NCBI RefSeq assembly: GCF_001013905.1
Contig: NZ_LN831790.1
Location: forward strand, 3,858,001 to 3,922,000
Reading direction: 5' to 3'
Length of the DNA: 64,000 nucleotides
Source of the DNA: Streptomyces leeuwenhoekii
GTDB taxonomy: Bacteria; Actinomycetota; Actinomycetes; Streptomycetales; Streptomycetaceae
The notes below the pieces were generated by a model. The model saw nothing but the letters and a program-made list of their open reading frames with translations, was not told the origin of the DNA and made no database searches. Both the position numbers and the translations under genes were made by a program. Of this stretch, positions 15,290 through 25,355 are shown piece by piece (the first letter of the stretch is position 1; the number at the start of each line of letters is the position of its first letter).

Positions 15290-16897
15290 TTACGAGCAGC
15301 GCTTGCCGTCCGCCGGTGCCGTGCCCCGCAGGAGGTAGGCGTTGATCGTGGAGTCGACGCAGGAGCTGCCGCGGCCGTAGGCGGTGTGGCCGTCGCCGTC
15401 GTAGGTGAGCAGGCGGCCGGAGGAGAGCTGGCCGGCCAGGGAGCGGGCCCAGCCGTACGGGGTCGCCGGGTCGCGGGTGGTGCCGACCACGAGGATCGGG
15501 GGCGCGCCCTGCGCCTTGATGCGGTGCGGCTCGCCCGTGGGCTTCACCGGCCAGTACGCGCAGTTCAGGGAGGCCCAGGCGAGGCTCTCGCCGAAGACGG
15601 GGGACGCCTTCTCGAAGGCGGACAGGCCCTCGCGCACCTCCTGGGGGGAGGCGAAGGCGGCGGGGAGGTCCAGGCAGTTCACGGCGGCGTTGGCGGACAT
15701 GAGGTTGCTGTAGCCGCCGCTGGGCTCGCGCTCGTAGTAGCTGTCGGACAGGGTCAGCAGTGCGGCGCCGTCGTTGCGCCGCATCGCGGAGGTGAGGGCC
15801 TCGCGCAGTTGCTGCCAGGCGCCCTCGTCGTACATGGCCGTGATCACGCCGGTGGTGGCCAGGGACTCGGTGAGCTTGCGGCCCGCGCTGTCGCCGGCGG
15901 GGATCGGGCGGGTGTCGAGCCGGTCGAAGAACGCCTTCAGGGTCTGCCCGGCCCGCGCGGGTGTGGTGCCCCGGCCGCCGAGCGGGCAGTCGGCCCGCCG
16001 CACGCAGTCCTCGGCGAACGACCGGAACGCGGTCTCGAAGCCCGCCGTCTGCTCCAGGTTCAGCCGCCGGGCGGGCAGCGACGGGTCCATGGCGCCGTCC
16101 AGCACCAGCCGGCCCGTACGGTCCGGGAACAGCCCGGCGTACGTCGCGCCGAGGAACGTCCCGTACGACGCTCCCACGTAGGTCAGCTTCGGGTCCCCCA
16201 GCACCGCCCGGAGGATGTCCATGTCCCGGGCCGCCTCGACGGTCGAGACATGGCGCAGCAGCTTCGGCGCGTCCGCGCGGCAGCCGTGGGCGAACCTCTT
16301 GTAGGCGTCGACCAGGACGTCGGCCTCCCTGCCGTCGTCCGGCGTGACGTCCGTCTGCGTGTAGGCGTCCATCTTCGGCCCGTCGAGGCACTCCACGGGC
16401 TCGCTGCGGGCGACGCCGCGCGGGTCGACCGCCACGATGTCGTAGCGGGCGCGGACCTCCGCCGGGTAGCCGATGCCCGCGTACTGCTGGAGGTATCCGA
16501 CGGCCGAGCCGCCCGGTCCGCCCGGGTTCACCAGCAGGGAGCCGAGCCGCCGGCCCGGGTCGGTGGCCTTCTTGCGGGCGACGGCGAGCCGGACGTCTCC
16601 CCCGGACGGCTTGGCGTAGTCGAGCGGTGCCTTCATCGTGGCGCACTGGAAGCCGGGGACGCCGCAGTCGCGCCACCGCAGCTTCTGCCCGTAGTACGGC
16701 GCCAGGGCGGAAGGGGTGGAGCGGGGCAGCGCCACCAGTGCCGGGACCGCCGTCCGCTGCTCCTCGGCCGCCGGTCCGGCGGTGCTCGACGGGCCCTGGG
16801 CGGAGCACGCGGTGACGAGCAGGGCGGCGAGGAGGGGGGCGAGGCGGATGGCTGCGGTGCCGGTACGGGTCCTGCGGAGAGTGCGCCTTGTGTGCAT
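15290..16897 (-). CDS. Secreted tripeptidyl-peptidase-type alpha/beta hydrolase lipoprotein
   Basis: 535 aa with twin-arginine-like basic N terminus, hydrophobic core and lipobox (LLVTAC, cysteine about 31). Alpha/beta hydrolase of the Tap/SlpD/SlpE group (S33): oxyanion region NPGGPGGSAVGY, nucleophile elbow GASYGTFLG (Ser about 243), and a C-terminal TAP-like domain with CVDSTINAYLLRG. These enzymes remove tripeptides from extracellular peptides and mature secreted proteins. First of a long leftward series, next to holB but with its own spacing of about 140 bp. Confidence 0.92.
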   Translation of the reverse strand: MHTRRTLRRTRTGTAAIRLAPLLAALLVTACSAQGPSSTAGPAAEEQRTAVPALVALPRSTPSALAPYYGQKLRWRDCGVPGFQCATMKAPLDYAKPSGGDVRLAVARKKATDPGRRLGSLLVNPGGPGGSAVGYLQQYAGIGYPAEVRARYDIVAVDPRGVARSEPVECLDGPKMDAYTQTDVTPDDGREADVLVDAYKRFAHGCRADAPKLLRHVSTVEAARDMDILRAVLGDPKLTYVGASYGTFLGATYAGLFPDRTGRLVLDGAMDPSLPARRLNLEQTAGFETAFRSFAEDCVRRADCPLGGRGTTPARAGQTLKAFFDRLDTRPIPAGDSAGRKLTESLATTGVITAMYDEGAWQQLREALTSAMRRNDGAALLTLSDSYYEREPSGGYSNLMSANAAVNCLDLPAAFASPQEVREGLSAFEKASPVFGESLAWASLNCAYWPVKPTGEPHRIKAQGAPPILVVGTTRDPATPYGWARSLAGQLSSGRLLTYDGDGHTAYGRGSSCVDSTINAYLLRGTAPADGKRCS

Positions 16898-17033
16898 CCA
16901 GCGAGCGTAACGCTACGCGACACTCCACACACGTTGCGTGCTGTTCGTGCCTCGGACAAGTTGCGGCGACAGGAGCCCGGCCTGGCCTTCGCAGACGGAC
17001 CGCGGCGGGCACACCGGCCGAGGGGAGGCGGCC

Positions 17034-18239
17034 TCAGCCCGCTCTGAGTGCCATGGTCATCGCCTCCACCGCGAGCAGTGGTGCCACATTGCGGTCGAGG
17101 GCCTCCCGGCAGGCCGCGATCGCCTCGATCCGGCGCAGGGTGGCCTCCGGGGTGCTGCTGCGCGCGAGACGCTCCAGGGCGTCCTCGGCGTCGGCGTTGG
17201 CGATCGCCACACGGGAGCCGAGCTGGAGGGCGAGCACATCGCGGTAGAACCCGGTGAGGTCGGACAGCGCGACGTCGAGGCTGTCGCGCTGGGTGCGGGT
17301 CCTGCGGCGCTTCTGCATGTCCTCCAGGTCCTTCACGACGCCCGCCGTGCCGCGCGGCAGCCGTCCGCCCTGCGCGGCGCCGAGCGCCGCCTTCAGCTCC
17401 TCGGTCTCCTTGGCGTCCGTCTCCTCGGCGAGCTGCTTGGCGTCCTCCGTCGCGGCGTCGACAAGCTGCTGGGCGGCCCTCAGCGCGCCGCCGACGTCCT
17501 CGACGCGCAGCGGCAGCTTGAGGACGGCGGCCCGGCGCTCCCGGGCGGCCGGGTCGGTGGCCAGGCGGCGGGCCCGGTCGATGTGGCCCTGGGTGGCGCG
17601 GGCCGCCGCGGCGGCGACCTCCGGCTCGACGCCCTCACGGCGTACGAGCATGTCGGCGACGGCCTCGACCGAGGGCGTCCGCAGGTTCAGGTGGCGGCAG
17701 CGGGAGCGGATCGTGGGCAGCACATCCTCGATGGAGGGGGCGCACAGCAGCCACACCGTGCGCGGGGCCGGCTCCTCCACGGCCTTCAGGACCGCGTTGG
17801 CCGACTGCTCGTTCAGCCGCTCGGCGTCCTCGACGAGGATGACCTGCCAGCGTCCGGTGGCGGGCGAGGTGAAGGACTTGCGGACGGTGTCCCGCATGTC
17901 CCGGGCGAGGATCTGCGTGCCGACGGCGGCGATCGTGGTGACGTCGGCGTGGGTGCCGATCAGGGCGGTGTGACAGCCGTCGCAGAAGCCGCAGCCGGGG
18001 ACGCCGCCGAGCGCGCGGTCGGGACTCACGCACTGCAGCGCGGCGGCGAAGGCCCGCGCCACCTGCGTCCGCCCCGCACCCGGCGGCCCCGTGAACAGCC
18101 AGGCGTGCGTCATCTTCGACGCCTCGGGCGGCGGAGTGTCGGCCGCGGCGGCCGTGACCAGGGCATCGGCGTCCCGGGCGGCGGCGGCGAGCTGCTCGCT
18201 CACCTTCTCCTGCCCGACGAGGTCGTCCCACACGCTCAT
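17034..18239 (-). CDS. holB: DNA polymerase III subunit delta'
   Basis: 401-aa clamp-loader subunit. AAA+ fold with P-loop GPPGAGRTQVARAFA (about 55-70), where lysine is replaced by arginine, as expected of a delta' that does not hydrolyse ATP. A zinc-module-like GCGFCDGC follows, and the sensor region LVEDAERLNEQSANAVLKAVEEP is typical. It lies downstream of tmk, 324 bp away, the common tmk-holB arrangement. Confidence 0.95.
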   Translation of the reverse strand: MSVWDDLVGQEKVSEQLAAAARDADALVTAAAADTPPPEASKMTHAWLFTGPPGAGRTQVARAFAAALQCVSPDRALGGVPGCGFCDGCHTALIGTHADVTTIAAVGTQILARDMRDTVRKSFTSPATGRWQVILVEDAERLNEQSANAVLKAVEEPAPRTVWLLCAPSIEDVLPTIRSRCRHLNLRTPSVEAVADMLVRREGVEPEVAAAAARATQGHIDRARRLATDPAARERRAAVLKLPLRVEDVGGALRAAQQLVDAATEDAKQLAEETDAKETEELKAALGAAQGGRLPRGTAGVVKDLEDMQKRRRTRTQRDSLDVALSDLTGFYRDVLALQLGSRVAIANADAEDALERLARSSTPEATLRRIEAIAACREALDRNVAPLLAVEAMTMALRAG

Positions 18240-18563
18240 GGGTCACGCCGTCCTTCCCTCACACTGCGCGTCGCGCTCGTCGCACGCGCTCCTCGCGGCG
18301 TCATCCATTGTGCGGCCGCCCACTGACAACCGGGGCCGCCCGGGGCGGGGCGGCCGGTGTCCGGCGACGCGATCCGCCGCGGCGGCACGGCCCCGCCGGG
18401 CCGAGTCCGACCGAGCACCGCCGCGGCGGCACGGCCCCGCCGCGCCCAGTCCGACCGAGCCCGGCCGCGCGGGCACGGCACCACCCGCGGCGTCCACCCG
18501 GGTGCTGCCGGGCTCGCGCCCCGCGCGGGCGCCGGCTTCGGCGGCGACCGCGTCGGTTCCCGC
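18240..18563. repeat. 44-bp direct repeat in the tmk-holB gap
   Basis: Two near-identical 44-bp units (core GGCGGCACGGCCCCGCCG and AGTCCGACCGAGC) start at about 18381 and 18425, with a partial third to about 18480. Nothing else was recognised in this 324-bp gap. Confidence 0.7.
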
Positions 18564-21500
18564 TCAGCGCCCCCGGCCCCGGCCCTTCCCCCGGCCGTCG
18601 CCGCCGGTGTCCCCGTGCTCGTCGTCACGGGGGCCCAGCAGTTCGTCCGCCAGGGTCGGCAGGTCGTCCAGGGGGGTCTCCTCGGCCCAGTCCGAGCGCC
18701 GCCTGCGGGGCGCCTGGCCGGCGTCGACCTGGGGCAGCTCCCGGGTACGGTCCTCGGTGCCGTCCGGCCGGGGGCCGGGACGCTCGTCCCGGAAGTAGCC
18801 CGGCGGCACCCGGTCCGCGGGGTCCTCCCCCACCTGCGGCAGGACGGCCGTCTCGTCGGCGGCGCCCGGCGCCACCTGCGGCAGCACCGCCGTCTCCTCC
18901 GCCGCGCCCGGCGGCACCTGCGGCATCGGCAGCTCGGCCGTCACCTCGGAATCCGGCACGGAAGAGCCGGACGTGTGGGAACCCTGCGCCCAGGAGGGTC
19001 CTCCGGCACCCCGCCGCCCGCCGTGAGCGCCCCGCGCGTCCCGCTCCTGACCGCCGGTCCCGTCCTGACCGCCGTGCCCGCCACGCGGCTCGGGCCGGTC
19101 CCGTTCGTCCCGCACCGGGCGCAGTACCGCCGTCTCCTCCAGCGGTCCTCCGGAGGCGTTCGTCGGCGTGACCAGAGGCGTCGACACGGTCGCGGCATCG
19201 GGTGCGGCGGGAGTCCCCGGCCGCGGGGAAGCGCCCGGGGCCGCGTCCCCGGCCGCCGCGCCGGCACCCGGGGCGACGGGCCCGGGGCCCGCCGCGGCCG
19301 CGGCCGCCGCCTGCTCGGCCGCCCGGCGGGCCTCCTCGGCGCGCAGCAGTGCCTCCTCGGCCTTGCGCTGCTTCTCCAGGCGCAGGGCCTCGGCCTCGGC
19401 GCGCAGCCGGGCCTCCTCCTCGGCCTGCTTGCGGCGGCGTTCCTCCTCGGCCCGGCGCCGGGCCTCCTCCTCGGCGCGCGCCTTCTCCTCCGCCAGCAGC
19501 CGCGCCCGCTCCTCCTCGGCGCGGCGGCGGGCCTCCTCCGCCCGCTGCCGGGCCTCCTCGGCCTGCCGTTCGGCCTCGCGGCGCTGGGCCTCCTCCAGCT
19601 CGCGCCGCTTGCGCTCCTCCTCCTCGGCGCGCAGCCGGGCGAGCTGCTCCTGGCGCTCGCGCTCCAGGCGCTCCTCCTCGGCCTTGCGCGCGGCCTCTTC
19701 CTCCGCCTTGCGGCGGGCCTCCTCCTCGGCCTTGCGGCGGGCCTCCTCACGGGCCTGGATCTCGGCCTCGGACAGCGGCAGGACCTGGTCGAGCCGGTGC
19801 CGGATCGCGGTCGTGACCGCCTCGGGCTGCTGGCCCGCGTCGACCACCAGATAGCGCCCGGGGTCGGACGCGGCCAGGGCGAGGAAACCGGCCCGTACGC
19901 GCGCGTGGAACTCGGCCGGCTCCGACTCCAGCCGGTCCGGCGCCTCGGTGAACCGCTCGCGGGCGGCCTCCGGGGCGACGTCCAGCAGGACGGTGAGATG
20001 CGGGACCAGCCCGTTGGTCGCCCAGCGGTTGATCCGGGCGATCTCGGTCGGCGACAGGTCGCGACCGGCGCCCTGGTAGGCCACCGAGGAGTCGATGTAG
20101 CGGTCGGAGATCACCACCGCACCGCGTTCCAGCGCGGGCCGGACCACGGTGTCCACGTGCTCGGCGCGGTCCGCCGCGTAGAGCAGGGCCTCCGCGCGGT
20201 GCGACAGCCCGGCGCTGGACACGTCCAGCAGGATGGAGCGCAGGCGCTTGCCGACCGGCGTCGCGCCCGGCTCACGCGTGAGCACGACCTCGTGGCCCTT
20301 GCCCCTGATCCACTCGGCGAGCGCCTCGGCCTGCGTGGACTTCCCGGCCCCGTCGCCGCCCTCCAGGGCGATGAAGAAACCGGTCTGCGCGGGCGCCTGC
20401 ACCGGGTCGTCCCCGCCGAGCAGCGCGTCCCTCAGGTCGTGCCGCAGCGGCACCCCGGAACGGTCGTCGCCCTTGGCCAGTACGAGCGCGGCCACCGGCA
20501 GCAGCAGCGCGCCGACCAGCATCAGCGTGAACGCGGCACCGCCGTGCGCGAAGACGAACCTGCCGTTCTCCAGGCGGTGCGGCCCGATCCCCGCGGCGAC
20601 CACGGGGGCGATCACCGCGCCGAGCGCCACGCAGACGCGGACCACCGCGTGCAGGTGGCCGGTGGTCCGGGCCCGGCGGTGGTCCTCCACCTCCTGGTCG
20701 AGCAGCGTGTGCCCGGTGTTGGCGGCCACGCCCGCGCCGGCCCCGGCCAGCGCGAGGATCAGCAGCACGGTGGTGCCGTCGGGGACGAGCCCGGCGGCCA
20801 GCAGGGCGACGCCCGCGAAGGCGACCGCCAGGGCCAGCAGCCGGCGGCGCGAGAGGGAAGGCAGCAGGGCGGGGGCCGTCCGGATGCCGACGACGACACC
20901 ACCGGTCAGCGCGCCCACGGCCAGCCCGTACAGCACCGGTCCGCCGCCCAGGTCCTTGGCGTGCAGGACGGCCACCGCGACCGCGGCGGCCACCGCCCCG
21001 GCGACCGCCGCGCAGGTGAGCACCAGCAGCGGGATGGCCCCCGTGCGGCCCTTGTCGGCGCCCGCGGCCGTCCTCGGGCGGCGCAGGCCCTCCAGCGGCG
21101 ACCGCGCGCGGGGGGTGCGGGTGCCGGGCAGGTCCAGGAAGGACAGTACGGACAGGGAGGCGGCGAACATCCCGGCCGCGACGTAGGAGGCGAGGGCCGC
21201 CTGGTGCGCGGCGAACCAGTCGACGCCGGCGCCCAGCAGGTTGTTCAGCAGCCCCGCGACGACCAGGGCCGCCGCCGCCAGGGGGATCGCCACGAAGGAC
21301 GTACGCAGGGACAGGCGGCGCAGGGCGTCCAGGTGGTCCGGCAGCGGCCGTACCGTCGCGCCCTCCGGCGGCGGCGCGGGCAGCAGCGCGGGCGCCGCGC
21401 TCTCCCGGCACACCGTCCAGAACCGCTCGGCGACGCCGGAGACGAAGACGGTCACCAGCAGGACGGCGAGGGCGTCGTCCGGGGTCCAGTCGATCCACAG

Positions 21501-21905
21501 CGGCGCGACGATCAGCAGGGCGGCGCGCAGGCCGTCCGCGCCGACCATGGTCCAGCGCCGGTCGAGCGGACCGTCCGGCGAGGTGAGCGACGTCAGCGGG
21601 CCGAGGAGGACGGCACCGAAGAGCAGCGTCGCCAGGATGCGCACGCCGAAAACGGTCGCCACTGCGAACGCCACGCCCCGGTAGCCGCCGCCGAAGGACC
21701 CGGCGGCGATCGCCGCCTGCACGGCGAGGACGACCAGCACGAAGAGGGCGAGTGCGTCTCCGACACCGCCCACGAGCTGTGCGCTCCACAACCGCCTCAG
21801 TTGCGGCCGGCGCAACAGGGCGCGGACGGCGCGCTCGCGGGAGTCCGCGACCAGGGCATCGTCGGGGTCCGGGTGAGGGGCCGTTGGCTGCTCGGCTCGC
21901 GTCAT
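18564..21905 (-). CDS. tmk: MFS-like membrane protein fused to thymidylate kinase with coiled-coil tail
   Basis: 1113 aa in four parts. Residues 1-490: about 12 hydrophobic segments, MFS-like. About 505-705: dTMP kinase with P-loop EGGDGAGKSTQ (about 511), DRYIDSSVAYQGAGRDL (DRY, about 600) and the thymidine-binding region; it makes dTDP from dTMP. About 715-865: charged coiled coil of repeated EEARRKAEE type. About 870-1113: Pro/Ala/Gly-rich low-complexity tail. ATG 21905. Standard Tmk is about 210 aa, so this is a large natural fusion; the kinase is probably tethered to the membrane. It is upstream of holB and downstream of topA. Confidence 0.93.
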   Translation of the reverse strand: MTRAEQPTAPHPDPDDALVADSRERAVRALLRRPQLRRLWSAQLVGGVGDALALFVLVVLAVQAAIAAGSFGGGYRGVAFAVATVFGVRILATLLFGAVLLGPLTSLTSPDGPLDRRWTMVGADGLRAALLIVAPLWIDWTPDDALAVLLVTVFVSGVAERFWTVCRESAAPALLPAPPPEGATVRPLPDHLDALRRLSLRTSFVAIPLAAAALVVAGLLNNLLGAGVDWFAAHQAALASYVAAGMFAASLSVLSFLDLPGTRTPRARSPLEGLRRPRTAAGADKGRTGAIPLLVLTCAAVAGAVAAAVAVAVLHAKDLGGGPVLYGLAVGALTGGVVVGIRTAPALLPSLSRRRLLALAVAFAGVALLAAGLVPDGTTVLLILALAGAGAGVAANTGHTLLDQEVEDHRRARTTGHLHAVVRVCVALGAVIAPVVAAGIGPHRLENGRFVFAHGGAAFTLMLVGALLLPVAALVLAKGDDRSGVPLRHDLRDALLGGDDPVQAPAQTGFFIALEGGDGAGKSTQAEALAEWIRGKGHEVVLTREPGATPVGKRLRSILLDVSSAGLSHRAEALLYAADRAEHVDTVVRPALERGAVVISDRYIDSSVAYQGAGRDLSPTEIARINRWATNGLVPHLTVLLDVAPEAARERFTEAPDRLESEPAEFHARVRAGFLALAASDPGRYLVVDAGQQPEAVTTAIRHRLDQVLPLSEAEIQAREEARRKAEEEARRKAEEEAARKAEEERLERERQEQLARLRAEEEERKRRELEEAQRREAERQAEEARQRAEEARRRAEEERARLLAEEKARAEEEARRRAEEERRRKQAEEEARLRAEAEALRLEKQRKAEEALLRAEEARRAAEQAAAAAAAGPGPVAPGAGAAAGDAAPGASPRPGTPAAPDAATVSTPLVTPTNASGGPLEETAVLRPVRDERDRPEPRGGHGGQDGTGGQERDARGAHGGRRGAGGPSWAQGSHTSGSSVPDSEVTAELPMPQVPPGAAEETAVLPQVAPGAADETAVLPQVGEDPADRVPPGYFRDERPGPRPDGTEDRTRELPQVDAGQAPRRRRSDWAEETPLDDLPTLADELLGPRDDEHGDTGGDGRGKGRGRGR

Positions 21906-22042
21906 GCGTTCAGCCTATCGGGACCGGCGGACACTCCGGCGCTCCCGCCCGAACGTACGCGCGCCCCGACACCGAATCGATGCCGGGGCGTTCGTTTCGC
22001 GAACGCGAGCGGGCCCGGGGGCACGCTCGGGGAGCGGACGGC

Positions 22043-24889
22043 TCAGTCCTCCGCCGCCGAGGCCGCCCGGGAGGCGGTCGCCTTCTTCGCCGCGGTCTTC
22101 GCCGTGGTCTTCTTGGCGGCCGTCGCCTTCGTGGCCGTCTTCTTCGCCGTCGTCTTCTTCGCGGCCGTCTTCGCCGTCGTCGCCTTCTTGGCCGGGGCCT
22201 TCTTCGCGGCCGCCTTCTTCGCCGTCTTCTTGGCGGGCGCCTTGGCGCGCTTCTCGGCGAGCAGCTCGAAGCCGCGCTCCGGGGTGATCGCCTCGACGCT
22301 GTCGCCGGAGCGCAGGGTCGCGTTGGTCTCGCCGTCGGTGACGTACGGGCCGAAGCGGCCGTCCTTGACGACGACCGGCTTGCCGCTGACCGGGTCCTCG
22401 CCCAGCTCCTTCAGCGGCGGCTTGGCCGCGGCGCGACCGCGCTGCTTGGGCTGGGCGTAGATCGCCTGGGCCTCTTCCAGCGTGATCGTGAAGAGCTGGT
22501 CCTCGGACTGCAGGGACCGCGAGTCGGTGCCCTTCTTCAGATACGGACCGTAGCGGCCGTTCTGCGCGGTGATCTCCTGGCCGTCGGCGTCCGTGCCGAC
22601 GACCCGCGGCAGCGACATGAGCTTGAGGGCGTCCTCCAGCGTCACCGTGTCCAGGGACATCGACTTGAAGAGGGAGGCCGTGCGCGGCTTGACCGCGTTC
22701 TTGCCCGTCTTCGGGGTGCCCTCGGGGAGGATCTCCGTGACGTACGGACCGTAGCGGCCGTCCTTGGCGACGATGGTGTGCCCGGTCACCGGGTCGGTGC
22801 CCAGTTCGTAGTCGCCGCTCGGCTTGGCCAGCAGCTCCTCCGCCAGCTCGACGGACAGCTCGTCCGGCGCCAGGTCGGCGGGGATGTCGGCGCGCTGGTG
22901 CTGCTCGGTGTCCTTCTCGCCGCGCTCGATGTACGGCCCGTAGCGGCCGACGCGCAGCACGATGTCGTTGCCCACGGGGAACGACGACACCTCGCGCGCG
23001 TCGATGGCGCCCAGGTCGGTGACGAGTTCCTTCAGGCCGCCGAGGTGGTCGCCGTCGCCGTTGCCGGCGTCGGCCGCGTCGCCGTTGCTGGTGCCCTCGC
23101 CGAAGTAGAACCGCTTCAGCCACGGCACGGCCTGCGCCTCGCCGCGGGCGATGCGGTCGAGGTCGTCCTCCATCTTGGCGGTGAAGTCGTAGTCGACGAG
23201 CCGGCCGAAGTGCTTCTCCAGCAGGTTGACCACGGCGAACGACAGGAAGGACGGCACGAGGGCCGTGCCCTTCTTGAAGACGTAGCCGCGGTCGAGGATG
23301 GTGCCGATGATCGACGCGTAGGTCGACGGGCGGCCGATCTCCCGCTCTTCCAGCTCCTTGACCAGCGACGCCTCGGTGTAGCGGGCCGGGGGCTTGGTGG
23401 CGTGGCCGTCGACCGAGATCTCCTCGGCGGCGAGCCGGTCGCCCTCGGCGACCTGCGGCAGGCGGCGCTCGCGGTCGTCCAGCTCGGCGTTCGGGTCGTC
23501 GGCGCCTTCGACGTACGCCTTGAGGAAGCCGTGGAAGGTGATGGTCTTGCCGGACGCGCTGAACTCGACGTCCCGGCCGTCGGCGGCGGTGCCACCGATC
23601 TTCACCGTGACGGAGTCGCCCGTCGCGTCCTTCATCTGGGAGGCGACGGTCCGCTTCCAGATCAGCTCGTACAGCTTGAACTGGTCGCCGGTCAGCCCGG
23701 TCTCGGCGGGCGTGCGGAAGCGGTCGCCCGAGGGACGGATCGCCTCGTGCGCCTCCTGCGCGTTCTTGACCTTGCCTGCGTAGGTGCGCGGCTTGTCCGG
23801 CAGGTAGCCGGCGCCGTAAAGCTGCGTGACCTGGGCGCGGGCGGCGGCGATGGCCGTGTCGCTCAGGGTCGTGGAGTCCGTACGCATGTATGTGATGTAG
23901 CCGTTCTCGTACAGCTTCTGCGCGACCTGCATCGTCGCCTTCGCGCCGAAGCCGAGCTTGCGGCTCGCCTCCTGCTGGAGCGTCGTCGTACGGAACGGCG
24001 CGTACGGCGAGCGGCGGTACGGCTTGGACTCGACGGAACGCACGGAGAACTGCGTGTTCTCCAGGGCGGCGGCGAGCGCACGGGCGTTCGCCTCGTCGAG
24101 GTGGAGGGTGTTCGCGCCCTTGAGCTGCCCCAGGGAGTCGAAGTCGCGGCCCTGGGCGACGCGCCGGCCGTCGACGGTCTGCAGGCGCGCGACCAGCGCC
24201 GACGGGTCGGAGGCGTCACCGGTCCGGCCGGTCGCGAAGGTGCCGGTCAGGTCCCAGTACTCGGCGGAGCGGAAGGCGATGCGCTCGCGTTCCCGCTCGA
24301 CGACGAGCCGGGTCGCCACGGACTGGACACGGCCGGCCGACAGGCGCGGCATGACCTTCTTCCACAGGACCGGCGAGACCTCGTAGCCGTAGAGGCGGTC
24401 GAGGATGCGGCGGGTCTCCTGGGCGTCGACGAGCTTCTGGTTCAGCTCGCGCGGGTTGGCCACGGCGGCGCGGATCGCGTCCTTGGTGATCTCGTGGAAC
24501 ACCATGCGCTTGACCGGGATCTTCGGCTTGAGGACCTCCTGGAGGTGCCAGGCGATGGCCTCCCCCTCGCGGTCCTCATCGGTGGCGAGGAAGAGCTCGT
24601 CGGACTCCTTCAGCAGGTCCTTGAGCTTCTTGACCTGGGCCTTCTTGTCGGCGTTGACGACATAGATCGGCTGGAAGTCGTGTTCCACGTCCACACCGAG
24701 GCGGCGCACCTCACCGGTGTACTTCTCGGGCACCTCCGCGGCGCCGTTGGGGAGATCGCGAATGTGCCCGACGCTCGCCTCGACGGTGTAGCCGGGGCCG
24801 AGATAGCTCTTGATCGTCTTCGCCTTGGCAGGCGACTCGACGATGACGAGTCGGCGGCCGCCCTTCGCGGTCTCGCTGGTCGGGGACAA
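22043..24889 (-). CDS. topA: DNA topoisomerase I
   Basis: 948-aa type IA topoisomerase relaxing negative supercoils. N-terminal TOPRIM (RRLVIVESPAKAKTIKSYLG), active-site tyrosine in YITYMRTDSTTLS (about 333). Four C-terminal GRYGPY/GRFGPY repeats replace the zinc fingers of E. coli TopA. A tail of about 60 residues of AKKA/TAKK repeats is typical of actinobacteria and aids DNA binding and processivity. Start is TTG at 24889 with GGAGAG upstream. A TTGACA at 25008-25003 may be part of its promoter. Confidence 0.96.
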   Translation of the reverse strand: MSPTSETAKGGRRLVIVESPAKAKTIKSYLGPGYTVEASVGHIRDLPNGAAEVPEKYTGEVRRLGVDVEHDFQPIYVVNADKKAQVKKLKDLLKESDELFLATDEDREGEAIAWHLQEVLKPKIPVKRMVFHEITKDAIRAAVANPRELNQKLVDAQETRRILDRLYGYEVSPVLWKKVMPRLSAGRVQSVATRLVVERERERIAFRSAEYWDLTGTFATGRTGDASDPSALVARLQTVDGRRVAQGRDFDSLGQLKGANTLHLDEANARALAAALENTQFSVRSVESKPYRRSPYAPFRTTTLQQEASRKLGFGAKATMQVAQKLYENGYITYMRTDSTTLSDTAIAAARAQVTQLYGAGYLPDKPRTYAGKVKNAQEAHEAIRPSGDRFRTPAETGLTGDQFKLYELIWKRTVASQMKDATGDSVTVKIGGTAADGRDVEFSASGKTITFHGFLKAYVEGADDPNAELDDRERRLPQVAEGDRLAAEEISVDGHATKPPARYTEASLVKELEEREIGRPSTYASIIGTILDRGYVFKKGTALVPSFLSFAVVNLLEKHFGRLVDYDFTAKMEDDLDRIARGEAQAVPWLKRFYFGEGTSNGDAADAGNGDGDHLGGLKELVTDLGAIDAREVSSFPVGNDIVLRVGRYGPYIERGEKDTEQHQRADIPADLAPDELSVELAEELLAKPSGDYELGTDPVTGHTIVAKDGRYGPYVTEILPEGTPKTGKNAVKPRTASLFKSMSLDTVTLEDALKLMSLPRVVGTDADGQEITAQNGRYGPYLKKGTDSRSLQSEDQLFTITLEEAQAIYAQPKQRGRAAAKPPLKELGEDPVSGKPVVVKDGRFGPYVTDGETNATLRSGDSVEAITPERGFELLAEKRAKAPAKKTAKKAAAKKAPAKKATTAKTAAKKTTAKKTATKATAAKKTTAKTAAKKATASRAASAAED

Positions 24890-25002
24890 CTTCGCTCTTC
24901 TCTCCGGTCGACGCTGGGGCCTCCCCGGCCTGGTTCCCGGGGGCGGGTCGTGCTTCGTGGCTCTGGTGACGCTGCGGAGTGTGACGGTACATGCCGCCCC
25001 CG

Positions 25003-25008
25003 TGTCAA
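25003..25008 (-). promoter_or_regulatory. Possible -35 of topA
   Basis: TTGACA on the minus strand, about 114 nt upstream of the TTG start. A TACCGT at 24989-24984 is too close for a standard -10 pairing, so this remains tentative. Confidence 0.3.
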
Positions 25009-25157
25009 ACGGGAAAAGCCCGCAACGGCCACTCGAACGGTAACCCGACTACCACTATTCCTGCCGCCCGGATTGCCCACCGGTCCCGGCCGCCGGATCC
25101 GGAGCACGATCTGCCGGTCACCGCGGGCGGCTGGTTCCCACCGCTCGAACGCGCCGC

Positions 25158-25355
25158 TCACATGCGCGTCAGGCACCACGCGCCGAGAACGAGGCACGCC
25201 GTCCCGGCCAGACCCGCCAGGGCCGCCGATGCGACCGGGCTCACATCCTGGGCGACGGGCCGGCGCTGTCCCACACGGACCGCCGTCCATGCCAGCAGTC
25301 CGGCTCCGAACAGGGCGAACACCACTCCCGAGAAGACCGCCGGCCCGCTCTCCAT
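25158..25355 (-). CDS. Small two-helix membrane protein
   Basis: 65 aa from ATG 25355: two hydrophobic helices (AVFSGVVFALFGAGLLAWTA and VASAALAGLAGTACLVLGAW) joined by a polar loop QRRPVAQDVSP. No recognised family. It lies between topA and the methyltransferase on the same strand; codon use fits a real gene. Confidence 0.65.
   Translation of the reverse strand: MESGPAVFSGVVFALFGAGLLAWTAVRVGQRRPVAQDVSPVASAALAGLAGTACLVLGAWCLTRM

Noticed and set aside
19160..19860. Serine/arginine-rich frame on the plus strand across the tmk coiled coil
   Set aside because: Antisense reading of Glu/Ala/Arg codons gives Ser/Arg runs; high GC leaves such frames open by chance.
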